Shown here one piece after another: positions 1-7,477 of a DNA stretch of 15,287 bases. Position 1 is the first letter of the stretch, and every line of letters begins with the position of its first letter. The notes under the pieces were generated by a model that had not been told where the DNA came from, did not search any database, and was given only the letters and a program-made list of their open reading frames with translations. Origin of the DNA: Glaciecola sp. UBA983 (GTDB lineage Bacteria; Pseudomonadota; Gammaproteobacteria; Enterobacterales; Alteromonadaceae). The DNA is taken from contig DBBN01000024.1 in NCBI GenBank assembly GCA_002292215.1, forward strand, positions 1 to 15,287, given 5' to 3'. The position numbers were made by a program, and so were the translations under genes.

Positions 1-85
1 CCGGGTGGTGGAATTGGTAGACACAGGAGACTTAAAATCTCCCGTTCGCAAGAACGTGCCGGTTCAAGTCCGGCCCCGGGCACCA
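1..85 (+). tRNA. tRNA-Leu (anticodon UAA), 5' end cut by the window
   Basis: Leucine tRNA that reads UUA (and UUG by wobble). The cloverleaf can be drawn by eye. The anticodon stem 26-30/38-42 closes a 7-base loop with anticodon TAA at 33-35. A long class II variable arm has stem 43-47/52-56. The T arm is 58-62/70-74 around TTCAAGT. The 3' acceptor strand CCCGGGC is at 75-81, followed by discriminator A82 and an encoded CCA at 83-85. The matching 5' acceptor strand should be GCCCGGG, but the window opens at CCGGG, so the first two bases lie outside. Any promoter or neighbouring tRNA is therefore also outside. Confidence 0.96.
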
Positions 86-97
86 TTATCTTTTCTT

Positions 98-126
98 AAG
101 TATTGGTACTTCAGGGCTTTCAGCCC
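98..126 (+). other. Two adjacent small hairpins downstream of the tRNA
   Basis: Two short inverted repeats follow the tRNA. One is AAGTA-TTGG-TACTT (98-111); the other is GGGCT-TTC-AGCCC (114-126). They could help 3'-end formation or processing of the tRNA transcript. The second is followed by A-rich rather than T-rich DNA on the + strand, so it is not a textbook rho-independent terminator. Role uncertain. Confidence 0.3.
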
Positions 127-146
127 AATTAAAAAAAACAGTCCTT

Positions 147-168
147 TTGACATTATTAACCGTATAAT
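147..168 (+). promoter_or_regulatory. Possible promoter elements before the efflux operon
   Basis: A perfect -10-like TATAAT sits at 163-168, 33 bases before the adaptor start codon. A perfect TTGACA lies at 147-152, but the two are only 10 bases apart, too close to be used together by sigma-70. At the normal 16-18 base distance from TATAAT there is no recognisable -35. The -10 may be used with an activator or UP-type A-tract (131-138), or the efflux genes may be read from another promoter. Confidence 0.3.
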
Positions 169-201
169 TGAATTTGTAATTTTAATTGTTTAAGGGTAAA
201 T

Positions 202-1272
202 ATGTCATTGTTTCGTTGGTTAGTCGCTATTGTTATCTGTCTGGCCGTTTTTGCGAGCCTAGGCTTGATTAAATATAATCAAGTTATGGCTGCTATTGCT
301 TTTGGCGAATCATTTCCCGAGCCAAGTGAAACGGTACATGCACAAACACTTACTCCCTCTCTATGGCGCGCTACCTCGTTGTTGTCTGGAGAAACCGTTG
401 CCCCACAATTAATTATGCTAACCAATCAACAAGCCGGCATTATTACCGCCGTTAATGGTGAGTCGGGTCAAAGCATCGCTAAAGGCACTGTGTTTATACA
501 AATAGACATAAGCGAAGAGTTGGCTCAATTAGCCGCTATTACTGCGCAAATTACGCTAGCACAACTCGATGTAGATAGATTAGGCCGCTTAATTAAGGTT
601 AATGCATCAAGTAAAGAGCAATACGATCGTGCTCAAGCTCAACTTAATGTCGTTAACGCTCAGGCTGATGCGCTCAAAGCTAATATAGCGAAAAAACAAG
701 TAATGATACCTTTTACTGGGATCTTAGGCTTACATTCGTTAGAAGTGGGGCAATATGTTGACGCCAATACAGCGTTAGCCACACTGATAGGTAATCTTGA
801 TCCTATTTGGGTTGAAGTTGAAATACCTCAAGCGCTATCTGCTCTTTCTGTCGGTATGTCCTTACCCATTTATTATCAAAACCGCCAAGTACAAGGTTCG
901 ATTGTTGCCAAATCACAGGTGCTTAATCCTGTCAATCGCTCGGTAAAAATACGAATGGCAATTACTAATCCTGATAAACAGCTAACTCCAGGCAGTTTTG
1001 TGCAAGTCGCTATTCCTTCTACATCTGAACAAACAGTGTATGCTGTAGCCGATACGGCTGTCAGATATTCACCCCTTGGCAGCTTTGTTTTTGTGCTAAA
1101 ACTGGATGACAATAACCAATATAGAGCCGTTCGCCAAGAAGTGACGGTTTTAGCAAAGCAAGGTGCTCAAGTTATAATTAATGCTGATTTTGCTACTGAC
1201 TCAATGATTGCAACCTTAGGGGCATTTAAGTTGCGTGAAGGAATGTGGGTTAAGGTAGCGGAGCAACAATAA
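202..1272 (+). CDS. RND efflux periplasmic adaptor (membrane fusion protein)
   Basis: Periplasmic adaptor that links an inner-membrane RND pump to an outer-membrane TolC-type channel. Of 356 residues, 6-24 form a hydrophobic N-terminal segment (signal or anchor) with no lipobox cysteine. A lipoyl half-domain (about 65-100) and a short alpha-helical hairpin (about 104-166) follow, then the second lipoyl half with IPFTGILGL (169-177) and beta-barrel and membrane-proximal domains to the C-terminus. The hairpin tip carries R126, L130 and S137, fitting the RxxxLxxxxxxS pattern known to dock TolC-family channels. The start is supported by an AAGGG Shine-Dalgarno at 192-196. The stop shares one base with the next gene (TAATG), indicating translational coupling to the pump. 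Substrate unknown. Family assignment is firm; a name such as MexJ or VexG would be a guess. Confidence 0.93.
   Translation: MSLFRWLVAIVICLAVFASLGLIKYNQVMAAIAFGESFPEPSETVHAQTLTPSLWRATSLLSGETVAPQLIMLTNQQAGIITAVNGESGQSIAKGTVFIQIDISEELAQLAAITAQITLAQLDVDRLGRLIKVNASSKEQYDRAQAQLNVVNAQADALKANIAKKQVMIPFTGILGLHSLEVGQYVDANTALATLIGNLDPIWVEVEIPQALSALSVGMSLPIYYQNRQVQGSIVAKSQVLNPVNRSVKIRMAITNPDKQLTPGSFVQVAIPSTSEQTVYAVADTAVRYSPLGSFVFVLKLDDNNQYRAVRQEVTVLAKQGAQVIINADFATDSMIATLGAFKLREGMWVKVAEQQ
264..283. repeat. Perfect inverted repeat inside the adaptor gene
   Basis: CTTGATTA (264-271) and TAATCAAG (276-283) are perfect reverse complements around AATA. The palindrome lies in codons 21-28 of the adaptor, 62 bases after the start codon. 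It could be a repressor operator or an mRNA hairpin, or it could be chance in AT-rich DNA. Confidence 0.45.
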
Positions 1273-4200
1273 TGGCTGATATGGACAAAGAAATTAGGGC
1301 ATTCAATAAACCGAGTTGGTTAGATGTGTTTTCTACCAAACCTGTAATAGCAATTGTATTAACACTCGCTATCGTGCTTATTGGTGTGCGTGCTGTAACC
1401 GATTTACCGATCCTCCAGTTTCCAAAATTAGACAGTGCTTCAATTGAAATTACCACACCTTATGTTGGTGCTTCTGCCGAAATTGTACAAGGCTTTGTAA
1501 CTGATCCTATTGAAAAAGCCGCCGCTTCGGTCCCAGGCATAGATTATATTGATTCAGCAACAACACCGGGATTATCTCGAGTGACAGTATGGTTAAACCT
1601 CAACGTAGATAGTGCTAAAGCGTTGGCTGAATTATCAGCACGTTTAGACCAAATCCGCTTTGAATTACCTCAAGGCGCAGAAGATCCAGCTATTCAAGTG
1701 GTACGAGCGGATCGTCCGTTTGCCGTTTTTTACCTGACAGTCTTATTTGATGAAGAAAACGCTAAAATATCCCGCTCCGATGTGTCTGATTATTTATCGC
1801 GTCGAGTCGTGCCTAATCTGTCTACCATACCCGGTGTGCAACGAGTAAATCTTGAAGGGGGTAGGATCCCAGCAATGCGTATTTGGTTAGATAATACCAA
1901 GATGAACGCGTTGAATCTCTCTGCAGATGATGTTGCTACAGCGTTACGCGCCAATAACTTAGTTGCGACCATTGGTCGCAGTGAAAACGACATGCAACGG
2001 ATAAGTTTGATGACTAACACGTCATTACAAACGGCCGCCGATTTTGAATCATTGATAGTGCGCAAAGTCGGAAATTCGGTGCTCAGGATCAGTGATTTCG
2101 CGCGAGTTGAACTTGGCGAAACGGAAGGGGAGACCAGTGCGCGCTTTAATAAGGATACAGTGTTGTACATTTCTGTATGGCCATTACCGGGTGCCAATGA
2201 AATTGATATTGGTGATCGCGTGTATGCAAAATTAGCGCAAATTAATCCGACGCTACCGCAGGGCATGACGATTACTGACGGTTACGATGGCACTATTTAT
2301 ATGCGCTCTGCGTTATTAGAGATTTTTATCACCTTGGCCGAGACTATTCTATTAGTGGGCTTAGTTGTCATTATTATGATGGGGTCTATTCGGACTGCAC
2401 TCGTGCCCTTAATTACTATTCCTATATCGATATTAGGCGCGATTGCTGCGATGACATTGATGGGCTTTAGTTTAAATCTGCTTACTGTTCTTGCTGTCGT
2501 GTTATCAGTTGGATTAGTGGTTGATGATGCGATTGTTGTTGTTGAAAACGTCGCTCGCCATATGCGAAACGGGATGTCGCGAATAGATGCTGCGTTGATT
2601 AGTTCACGTCAATTATTCACCCCAATTTTGAGTATGACGATTACATTGGCTGCAGTATATGCACCGATTGGTCTGTTGACGGGGTTATCAGGGGCGTTAT
2701 TTAAAGAGTTCGCATTTACCTTAGCGATAGCTGTACTAATTTCAGGGTTTGTAGCAATCACTTTATCACCGATAATGTCTGCGTACGCTAATGCGGAAGG
2801 TGGGCATGAAGGTAAATTCACCCTCAAGGTCAACGCTGTCTTTGTTAACTTACAAGCATTCTACGCACGGTTTTTACACCGTTCGGTAGTGTGGCGAAAT
2901 CAAATTTTATTTGTCGCGGTATTTTTGTCGCTACTCAGCGTCCCGTTTTACCTTTTTTCATTAAAAGAATTAGCCCCAACAGAAGACCAATCAGGCATGA
3001 ATATTATTGTCGAGTCAGCGCCTGAAGCGTCACTAGCCTATAGCATGCGAAACATGGATGGCGTGGTGGATACGATGAGCCAATTAGAAGGCAGTAAATT
3101 CATCTGGCAAATCGTCAATCCTGGTGCGACATTTGGGGGCATAGATTTTGTGTCACCAGAAGAGCGTGACCAAAGTGTACAAGATTTATATTGGCAAGCA
3201 TTTGCAATGCTCTCTAGTGTACCTGGAGTTAAAGCGTTTCCCATCTTAGAGTCTCCGTTACCTACAGCTGGTAATTTTGATGTGGAAATGGTGGTAATGA
3301 GTACCGACCCATATCTTGATATGCAACGTTATGCGCAACTTATGTTGCAACAAATCAATCAATCAGGGAAATTCTTGTTTGCCGATACCGATTTAAAAAT
3401 TGATTTACCGCAAGTTCGATTTCTTTTAGATCGAGATAAAATAGCCGATCTTGGGATGGACTTACATTCAGTGACGTCGCAGTTAAATATTCTTCTATCT
3501 GGAAATTACATCAATCGTTTTGATCAATTAGGCAAAGCATATAGAGTCATTCCTATGCTAGAACAAAGCGGCCGTTTAACGCCTGATGATATATTATCAT
3601 TACAAATACGCACACCTGCTGGTGATTTAATTTTAGTGAGTAGTATTGCACAACTGAGTACTGAAGTAGGTCCTCGCGTTTTGTCAAAATTTCAGCAAAA
3701 AAATGCGTTTCGTTTATTTGGCGGTGTCATTCCTGGAACGACCAAAGAACAAGCGTTACAAGTTATGGAGCAAGCAGCCAATGATATTTTACCAATGGAT
3801 TACACCACCGATTATGCGGGCGAATCACGCGAAATCAGACGTGAAGGCAATTCGTTAGAAGGGGTATTATTAGTCGCCCTGATCTTTGTGTATTTGTTAC
3901 TTGCGGTGCAGTTTAATTCGTTTCGTGACCCGTTGGTTGTGTTACTCGGTTCTGTGCCATTGGCATTGTCTGGTGCATTGATGTTTGCGTTTTTGGACTT
4001 CACGACGATTAATATCTATTCTCAAGTGGGTTTTATCACTTTAGTCGGCTTGGTTGCTAAAAATGGTATTTTAATTGTCGAATTTGCTAATCAAATGCAA
4101 AAAGAAGGATTATCAAAATTAGCGGCAATCGAACAAGCTGCACAAACGCGCTTACGCCCGGTGTTAATGACGACCGCAGCAACCGTATTAGGGCATTTTC

Positions 4201-4379
4201 CATTAGTATTAGTCACCGGTGCTGGGGCTGAAGCGAGAAATAGTATTGGTATTATTCTGGTGGCAGGTATGATTTTAGGGACATTGTTCACATTAGTGGT
4301 ATTACCAAATGTGTATTTGGTGTTGGCATCAAATCATCAACCTCAACCACGGGATAATAAAAGTGTTGTCAATGTCTGA
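1272..4379 (+). CDS. RND-family drug/proton antiporter (HAE1-type permease)
   Basis: Inner-membrane, proton-driven efflux pump of the AcrB/MexB type; it takes substrates from the periplasm or outer leaflet. At 1035 residues it is the usual length and intact. There is an amphipathic N-terminus, TM1 at about 25-45, a large periplasmic loop, a TM2-6 block (about 345-500), TM7 near 550, a second periplasmic loop and TM8-12 (about 870-1020). The proton-relay residues are present: the Asp pair D418-D419 in GLVVDDAIVVVEN (TM4), K930 in GLVAKNGILIVEF (TM10), and the arginines and threonines of the TRLRPVLMTT segment. The pair with the preceding adaptor is a standard two-gene MFP-RND unit. No outer-membrane factor follows. 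HAE1 (drug) rather than CusA (metal) type is inferred from the overall sequence; the true substrate is unknown. Confidence 0.95.
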   Translation: MADMDKEIRAFNKPSWLDVFSTKPVIAIVLTLAIVLIGVRAVTDLPILQFPKLDSASIEITTPYVGASAEIVQGFVTDPIEKAAASVPGIDYIDSATTPGLSRVTVWLNLNVDSAKALAELSARLDQIRFELPQGAEDPAIQVVRADRPFAVFYLTVLFDEENAKISRSDVSDYLSRRVVPNLSTIPGVQRVNLEGGRIPAMRIWLDNTKMNALNLSADDVATALRANNLVATIGRSENDMQRISLMTNTSLQTAADFESLIVRKVGNSVLRISDFARVELGETEGETSARFNKDTVLYISVWPLPGANEIDIGDRVYAKLAQINPTLPQGMTITDGYDGTIYMRSALLEIFITLAETILLVGLVVIIMMGSIRTALVPLITIPISILGAIAAMTLMGFSLNLLTVLAVVLSVGLVVDDAIVVVENVARHMRNGMSRIDAALISSRQLFTPILSMTITLAAVYAPIGLLTGLSGALFKEFAFTLAIAVLISGFVAITLSPIMSAYANAEGGHEGKFTLKVNAVFVNLQAFYARFLHRSVVWRNQILFVAVFLSLLSVPFYLFSLKELAPTEDQSGMNIIVESAPEASLAYSMRNMDGVVDTMSQLEGSKFIWQIVNPGATFGGIDFVSPEERDQSVQDLYWQAFAMLSSVPGVKAFPILESPLPTAGNFDVEMVVMSTDPYLDMQRYAQLMLQQINQSGKFLFADTDLKIDLPQVRFLLDRDKIADLGMDLHSVTSQLNILLSGNYINRFDQLGKAYRVIPMLEQSGRLTPDDILSLQIRTPAGDLILVSSIAQLSTEVGPRVLSKFQQKNAFRLFGGVIPGTTKEQALQVMEQAANDILPMDYTTDYAGESREIRREGNSLEGVLLVALIFVYLLLAVQFNSFRDPLVVLLGSVPLALSGALMFAFLDFTTINIYSQVGFITLVGLVAKNGILIVEFANQMQKEGLSKLAAIEQAAQTRLRPVLMTTAATVLGHFPLVLVTGAGAEARNSIGIILVAGMILGTLFTLVVLPNVYLVLASNHQPQPRDNKSVVNV

Positions 4380-5025
4380 AACGTTGTGGCTTGAGTTTAT
4401 TACTATCGCAGGCGTGCATTTAATTGCGGTGGCGAGTCCTGGTCCTGATTTTGCTATTGTGTTGAAGCAAGTCATTAACCAAGGACGTCGAGCCGCCATC
4501 TTTAGTAGTGTTGGCATTGGTTTGGGGATCATGTTACATGTTATGTATTCTATATTAGGCTTGAGTTTACTGATTAAAAACACCCCTGTGTTGTACAACA
4601 TTATGCTGTATGCCGCTGCTGGGTATTTATTTTATATCGGTGTGTTGGCGCTGCGTAGTCAACCCTCTGAATCTGCCGTTATTGCACCAAATGATAATGG
4701 TTTGGCTTCTAGTTCGGTGAGCAAAGATGAGCAAAGCATTTGGCAAGCGTTTCGACTTGGCTTTGTGACTAACGGACTTAATCCTAAAGCGACGTTGTTC
4801 TTTTTATCCTTGTTTAGCGTCGTTGTTGCTCCAACAACAAATGATGCTGTGCGCTGGGGTTATGGCGTATATCTAGCCGTTGCAACGGGGTTATGGTTTG
4901 TGACATTAAGTATCTTGCTGTCAAATTCCCATATAGATCAATATTTACAGCGATATAGGCACGTTATTGATAGATTGATGGGCGTGGTATTGATAGTATT
5001 AGCATTCAGTTTAGTTTTGTTTTAA
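4372..5025 (+). CDS. LysE/RhtB-family amino-acid or metabolite exporter
   Basis: Small inner-membrane exporter of the LysE/RhtB superfamily, whose members export amino acids such as homoserine, threonine, leucine or arginine. The 217-residue protein has the family signature near its N-terminus: SPGPDF at 22-27, then the KQ-x-x-x-x-GRR stretch (about 32-40) and the glycine-rich GIGLG helix. About six membrane segments follow. A hydrophilic loop (about 95-120), rich in Ser, Asn and Asp, separates the first three helices from GFVTNGLNPKATLFFLSLF. The ATG at 4372 overlaps the end of the RND gene by 8 bases. An in-frame ATG at 4309 would overlap by 71 bases and add a non-membrane extension foreign to the family, so 4372 is preferred. 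The substrate cannot be told from sequence. Confidence 0.88.
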   Translation: MSETLWLEFITIAGVHLIAVASPGPDFAIVLKQVINQGRRAAIFSSVGIGLGIMLHVMYSILGLSLLIKNTPVLYNIMLYAAAGYLFYIGVLALRSQPSESAVIAPNDNGLASSSVSKDEQSIWQAFRLGFVTNGLNPKATLFFLSLFSVVVAPTTNDAVRWGYGVYLAVATGLWFVTLSILLSNSHIDQYLQRYRHVIDRLMGVVLIVLAFSLVLF

Positions 5026-5042
5026 TTTGTATAAAGAGTCTT

Positions 5043-5777
5043 ATGTCCTCACCTAATACCCCAATAGAAGCTGCTTTAAGTGGTCAGTATGTATTTAATA
5101 TTAAAGCGCTATTACGTTATTCCCATGACAAAACCAAAACGCAAATATTCCCCTTTATTGGTGCAATGATGCTGGCGTTTGCGGCTGTCATTGTTTTTTC
5201 GATGATATTATTATCGATTTTCGGAATTTCCAATCCGCTTGAAATAGAGCGTGCGACAGCACTGCAATTAGAAATGTTACTGATGTTTTTTATGGCACCT
5301 ATCATTACCGCTTTTTTAGTGATGGGGATCCGGTCTGCGGTAGCAAAACCGATTAAACCGTTAGATATGTTGGCATATTTTCCTCGTATCTTTTTACTCG
5401 GTATGGTGTCTATTTTCATTTCATTGTGGATCAGCGTTGGTTTTCAACTCTTTATTATTCCAGGCCTATATTTATGGGTTGTGACCTCATTAGTGTTACC
5501 ATTGATGGTTGATAAAGGGGCTTCACCTTTTCAGGCCATTAAACTATCATTTAAATTGACGAATAAATACTTAAGTTCTTTTGTGTTCATTCACGGCATT
5601 ATTTTGTTGTTAATTATCATATCAGCTTTAACGTATGGACTATTATTTTTCTATACAGTCCCTTTTATGTTGACGTTGAAAGGTAAGATTTACGCAGACT
5701 TAGTAGGATACCAAATTGAAAACGATATCATCGAAACACAAGAATCAAGAAAAGACGACACCACTTTCGATGCTTAG
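5043..5777 (+). CDS. Uncharacterised multi-span inner-membrane protein (BPSS1780/DUF975-like)
   Basis: A 244-residue hydrophobic protein with a short cytoplasmic N-terminus and five to six probable membrane segments (about 35-60, 78-98, 112-135, 140-158, 182-205, 206-222). The motif PGLYLWVVTSLVLPLMVDKG followed by SPFQAIKLSFKL resembles the conserved core of BPSS1780/DUF975-type membrane proteins, a family without an established function; this match is from memory and should be treated as tentative. The C-terminal tail is charged. A good Shine-Dalgarno (AAAGAG at about 5032-5037) precedes the ATG. It begins 17 bases after the exporter and its last 8 bases overlap the glucosaminidase gene, so it is probably co-transcribed with both. 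Confidence 0.75.
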   Translation: MSSPNTPIEAALSGQYVFNIKALLRYSHDKTKTQIFPFIGAMMLAFAAVIVFSMILLSIFGISNPLEIERATALQLEMLLMFFMAPIITAFLVMGIRSAVAKPIKPLDMLAYFPRIFLLGMVSIFISLWISVGFQLFIIPGLYLWVVTSLVLPLMVDKGASPFQAIKLSFKLTNKYLSSFVFIHGIILLLIIISALTYGLLFFYTVPFMLTLKGKIYADLVGYQIENDIIETQESRKDDTTFDA

Positions 5778-6708
5778 AACCATTGTATATGTGGGCTTTG
5801 GCTGTGTGATAGCATGGGCGGTCATCTACCCATTTTGGACTTCATCGAAAGCATTGGTGAGTCCTGACTCCTCATCTAGCACTGCCGCATTTTTTGATTT
5901 TTTTACAATGCCTCATGGTGAAGCATCGGATGATATTCTCACCGCAGGAATTGATCCATTTGCACCTGAGTTTACGGACGATTATCCGGTTCCTGATTTT
6001 GCTAGTTTTACTGATGTGAAAGAAAAAAAAACAGCATACTTCGATTTTATTCGACATTTTGCTGAACAAAATAATGCAATTTTATTACAAAAACGCGCAT
6101 TTATTTTATCCCTTGAAACTCAGTCAGCGGAATTAGATCAACCAGACTTACCTTTTGCAGACTTTGTAAATGAATATCTTGGGAAGTCCGATCGAGAAAA
6201 AGTCTCATTTTTAATTAATGAATACCGAGTCAAAGAAATCAATACTCATGATGTCATAGCACGCTTATTACTTCGCGTACACACAGTTCCTGTTGAATTA
6301 ATTCAAGTGCAAACAGCCAACGAATCTGGCTGGGGAACATCCCGTTTTGCCACACAAGGCTATAATTATTTTGGTTTGTGGTGTTATCGTAAAGGCTGTG
6401 GCTTTGTGCCGAGCCGCCGAAATGACGATGCGTCTCATGAGGTGGCTAAGTTTAACTCTCCTGGTGAGGGCATGTATCAATATATCCGTAATTTAAATCG
6501 TAATCGAGCGTATCGTGAATTACGTAATACACGTGCTGAATTGTTTGATGATCCTAGCATGAGTCAAGATTCATATGAACGGGCGATGGCATTGACACAT
6601 ACTTTAGGTGCTTATTCGGAGCGTGGTGACGAATACATCGATGAGTTACAAGCGATGTTACGCGTGAATAAACCTTTTTTAAATGATATAAAAAATAGAG
6701 ATAAATAG
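5770..6708 (+). CDS. Bax-like glucosaminidase, membrane-anchored peptidoglycan hydrolase
   Basis: Predicted N-acetylglucosaminidase (GH73, Bax-type) that would cut the glycan strands of peptidoglycan in the periplasm. The 312-residue protein starts with a membrane anchor (about 4-22). A low-complexity acidic linker (about 30-85) follows, then the catalytic domain. Its core NESGWGTSRFA contains the likely catalytic Glu185, and YNYFGLWC follows. Cys205 and Cys210 (C-x4-C) could form a disulfide. The C-terminal part (NRAYRELR...) matches the family ending. The ATG at 5770 is chosen because the anchor begins directly after it; an in-frame TTG at 5716 would add 18 polar residues and a 62-base overlap. 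In E. coli Bax is a poorly characterised protein, so the physiological role is inferred. Confidence 0.87.
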   Translation: MLRTIVYVGFGCVIAWAVIYPFWTSSKALVSPDSSSSTAAFFDFFTMPHGEASDDILTAGIDPFAPEFTDDYPVPDFASFTDVKEKKTAYFDFIRHFAEQNNAILLQKRAFILSLETQSAELDQPDLPFADFVNEYLGKSDREKVSFLINEYRVKEINTHDVIARLLLRVHTVPVELIQVQTANESGWGTSRFATQGYNYFGLWCYRKGCGFVPSRRNDDASHEVAKFNSPGEGMYQYIRNLNRNRAYRELRNTRAELFDDPSMSQDSYERAMALTHTLGAYSERGDEYIDELQAMLRVNKPFLNDIKNRDK

Positions 6709-7400
6709 TGAAATTACCAACATTGATACTGGGCATCACGTTAAGCATATCAAGCCATGTTAAAGCACAAGATAATGCAATACTATCCACTGTAACTTCG
6801 ACTGCGCCATCGACACAATTATTAGAAGTTGCATATAAAACCTTTTACAGCCATACGCGCAAGCTATCTGGTGATGATATTACTGCATTACGGTTTGCTT
6901 TTGGCTTTACCAATATTCATGCCGAAGGTTCATTATGCCATATCGATAATGCGTATATTCATACCCAAAAAGTGGATATTCCATTGATCGTGTCTGCTGA
7001 ACAACGCTTTAGTATTCCGTCTGAAAAAGCGCTACGCTTAGCTGATGCAAAAATCATGTTAGCAATCCGTGAGCAGACTAACCATTGTGATATTAATGTG
7101 CAAATTGAAACGTTGCCGGAATACCTTAAAGAACAATATACTCAAGCGGACATGAGTTTTATTTTAAATCAATATATGGCGTTTTTTGATGAGATGGGCG
7201 GTTTTATGTCATTTTTGATGCCGCAAGTGAGTGGGCTGCAGTTGCGTTTTGAAGATGATAATCTCAATGCGGATCTAGGTAATCAACTTACCATTGTTCA
7301 AGGTATTTTACGTTTGTCTAAAGCCCAAATTGGGGCGTTAAAAGATATTACCTTGCCGCTTGCACCTTTGCGTATCACGGCACTGACAGAGTCCAAATAA
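6708..7400 (+). CDS. Secreted hypothetical protein, DUF2987-like
   Basis: A 230-residue protein with a clear signal peptide (MKLPTLILGITLSISSHVKA, cut before Q21), so it is probably periplasmic. Mature-part features are a conserved-looking LLEVAYKTFYSHTRKL segment, the repeated aromatic/glycine stretch FAFGFTNIHAEG, and two cysteines (C77, C127) that may form a disulfide. The pattern fits DUF2987, a family of unknown function in Shewanella, Vibrio and relatives; I recall this rather than having searched for it. The start is a GTG sharing one base with the Bax stop codon (TAGTG), so translation is likely coupled to Bax. A link to cell-wall work is suggested only by this position. Confidence 0.75.
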   Translation: MKLPTLILGITLSISSHVKAQDNAILSTVTSTAPSTQLLEVAYKTFYSHTRKLSGDDITALRFAFGFTNIHAEGSLCHIDNAYIHTQKVDIPLIVSAEQRFSIPSEKALRLADAKIMLAIREQTNHCDINVQIETLPEYLKEQYTQADMSFILNQYMAFFDEMGGFMSFLMPQVSGLQLRFEDDNLNADLGNQLTIVQGILRLSKAQIGALKDITLPLAPLRITALTESK

Positions 7401-7445
7401 CGGCTCATACTAATTGGTTCCGTGCCTTGCTCAACTGTACTGATA

Positions 7446-7477
7446 TGAATAGCGCCTATACACTTAAGGGCTATTCA
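7446..7477. terminator. Hairpin between convergent genes, possible bidirectional terminator
   Basis: TGAATAGC (7446-7453) pairs with GCTATTCA (7470-7477). With G7454 bulged, CCT (7455-7457) pairs further with AGG (7467-7469), leaving a 9-base loop. It lies between the stop codons of the two converging operons and overlaps the rssA stop. There is no clean T-tract on either side, so efficient intrinsic termination is doubtful. Confidence 0.4.

Noticed and set aside
5..193. Open frame of 62 codons running through the tRNA and the leader
   Set aside because: It overlaps a clear tRNA-Leu and the following non-coding gap; no ribosome site or protein-like composition.
264..283. FNR or Crp site
   Set aside because: Half-sites TTGAT/ATCAA are present, but 8 bases apart instead of 4, and the site is inside a coding region.
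1790..2266. Open frame of 158 codons on the - strand
   Set aside because: Antisense shadow of the RND pump gene; no recognisable protein features.
4309..4371. Upstream ATG for the LysE/RhtB gene
   Set aside because: It would overlap the RND gene by 71 bases and add a Cys/Trp/His-rich stretch foreign to the family; the family N-terminus starts right at the ATG at 4372.
1..4379. Genomic island inserted at the tRNA-Leu gene
   Set aside because: No integrase, no direct repeat of the tRNA 3' end found later in the window, and base composition does not visibly change.
5716..5769. TTG start for the Bax gene
   Set aside because: It adds 18 polar residues before the membrane anchor and lies well inside the previous gene; the ATG at 5770 fits the anchor better.
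6293..6306. 14-base perfect palindrome TTGAATTAATTCAA
   Set aside because: It is in the middle of the Bax catalytic domain coding region; short, AT-rich and best explained by chance.
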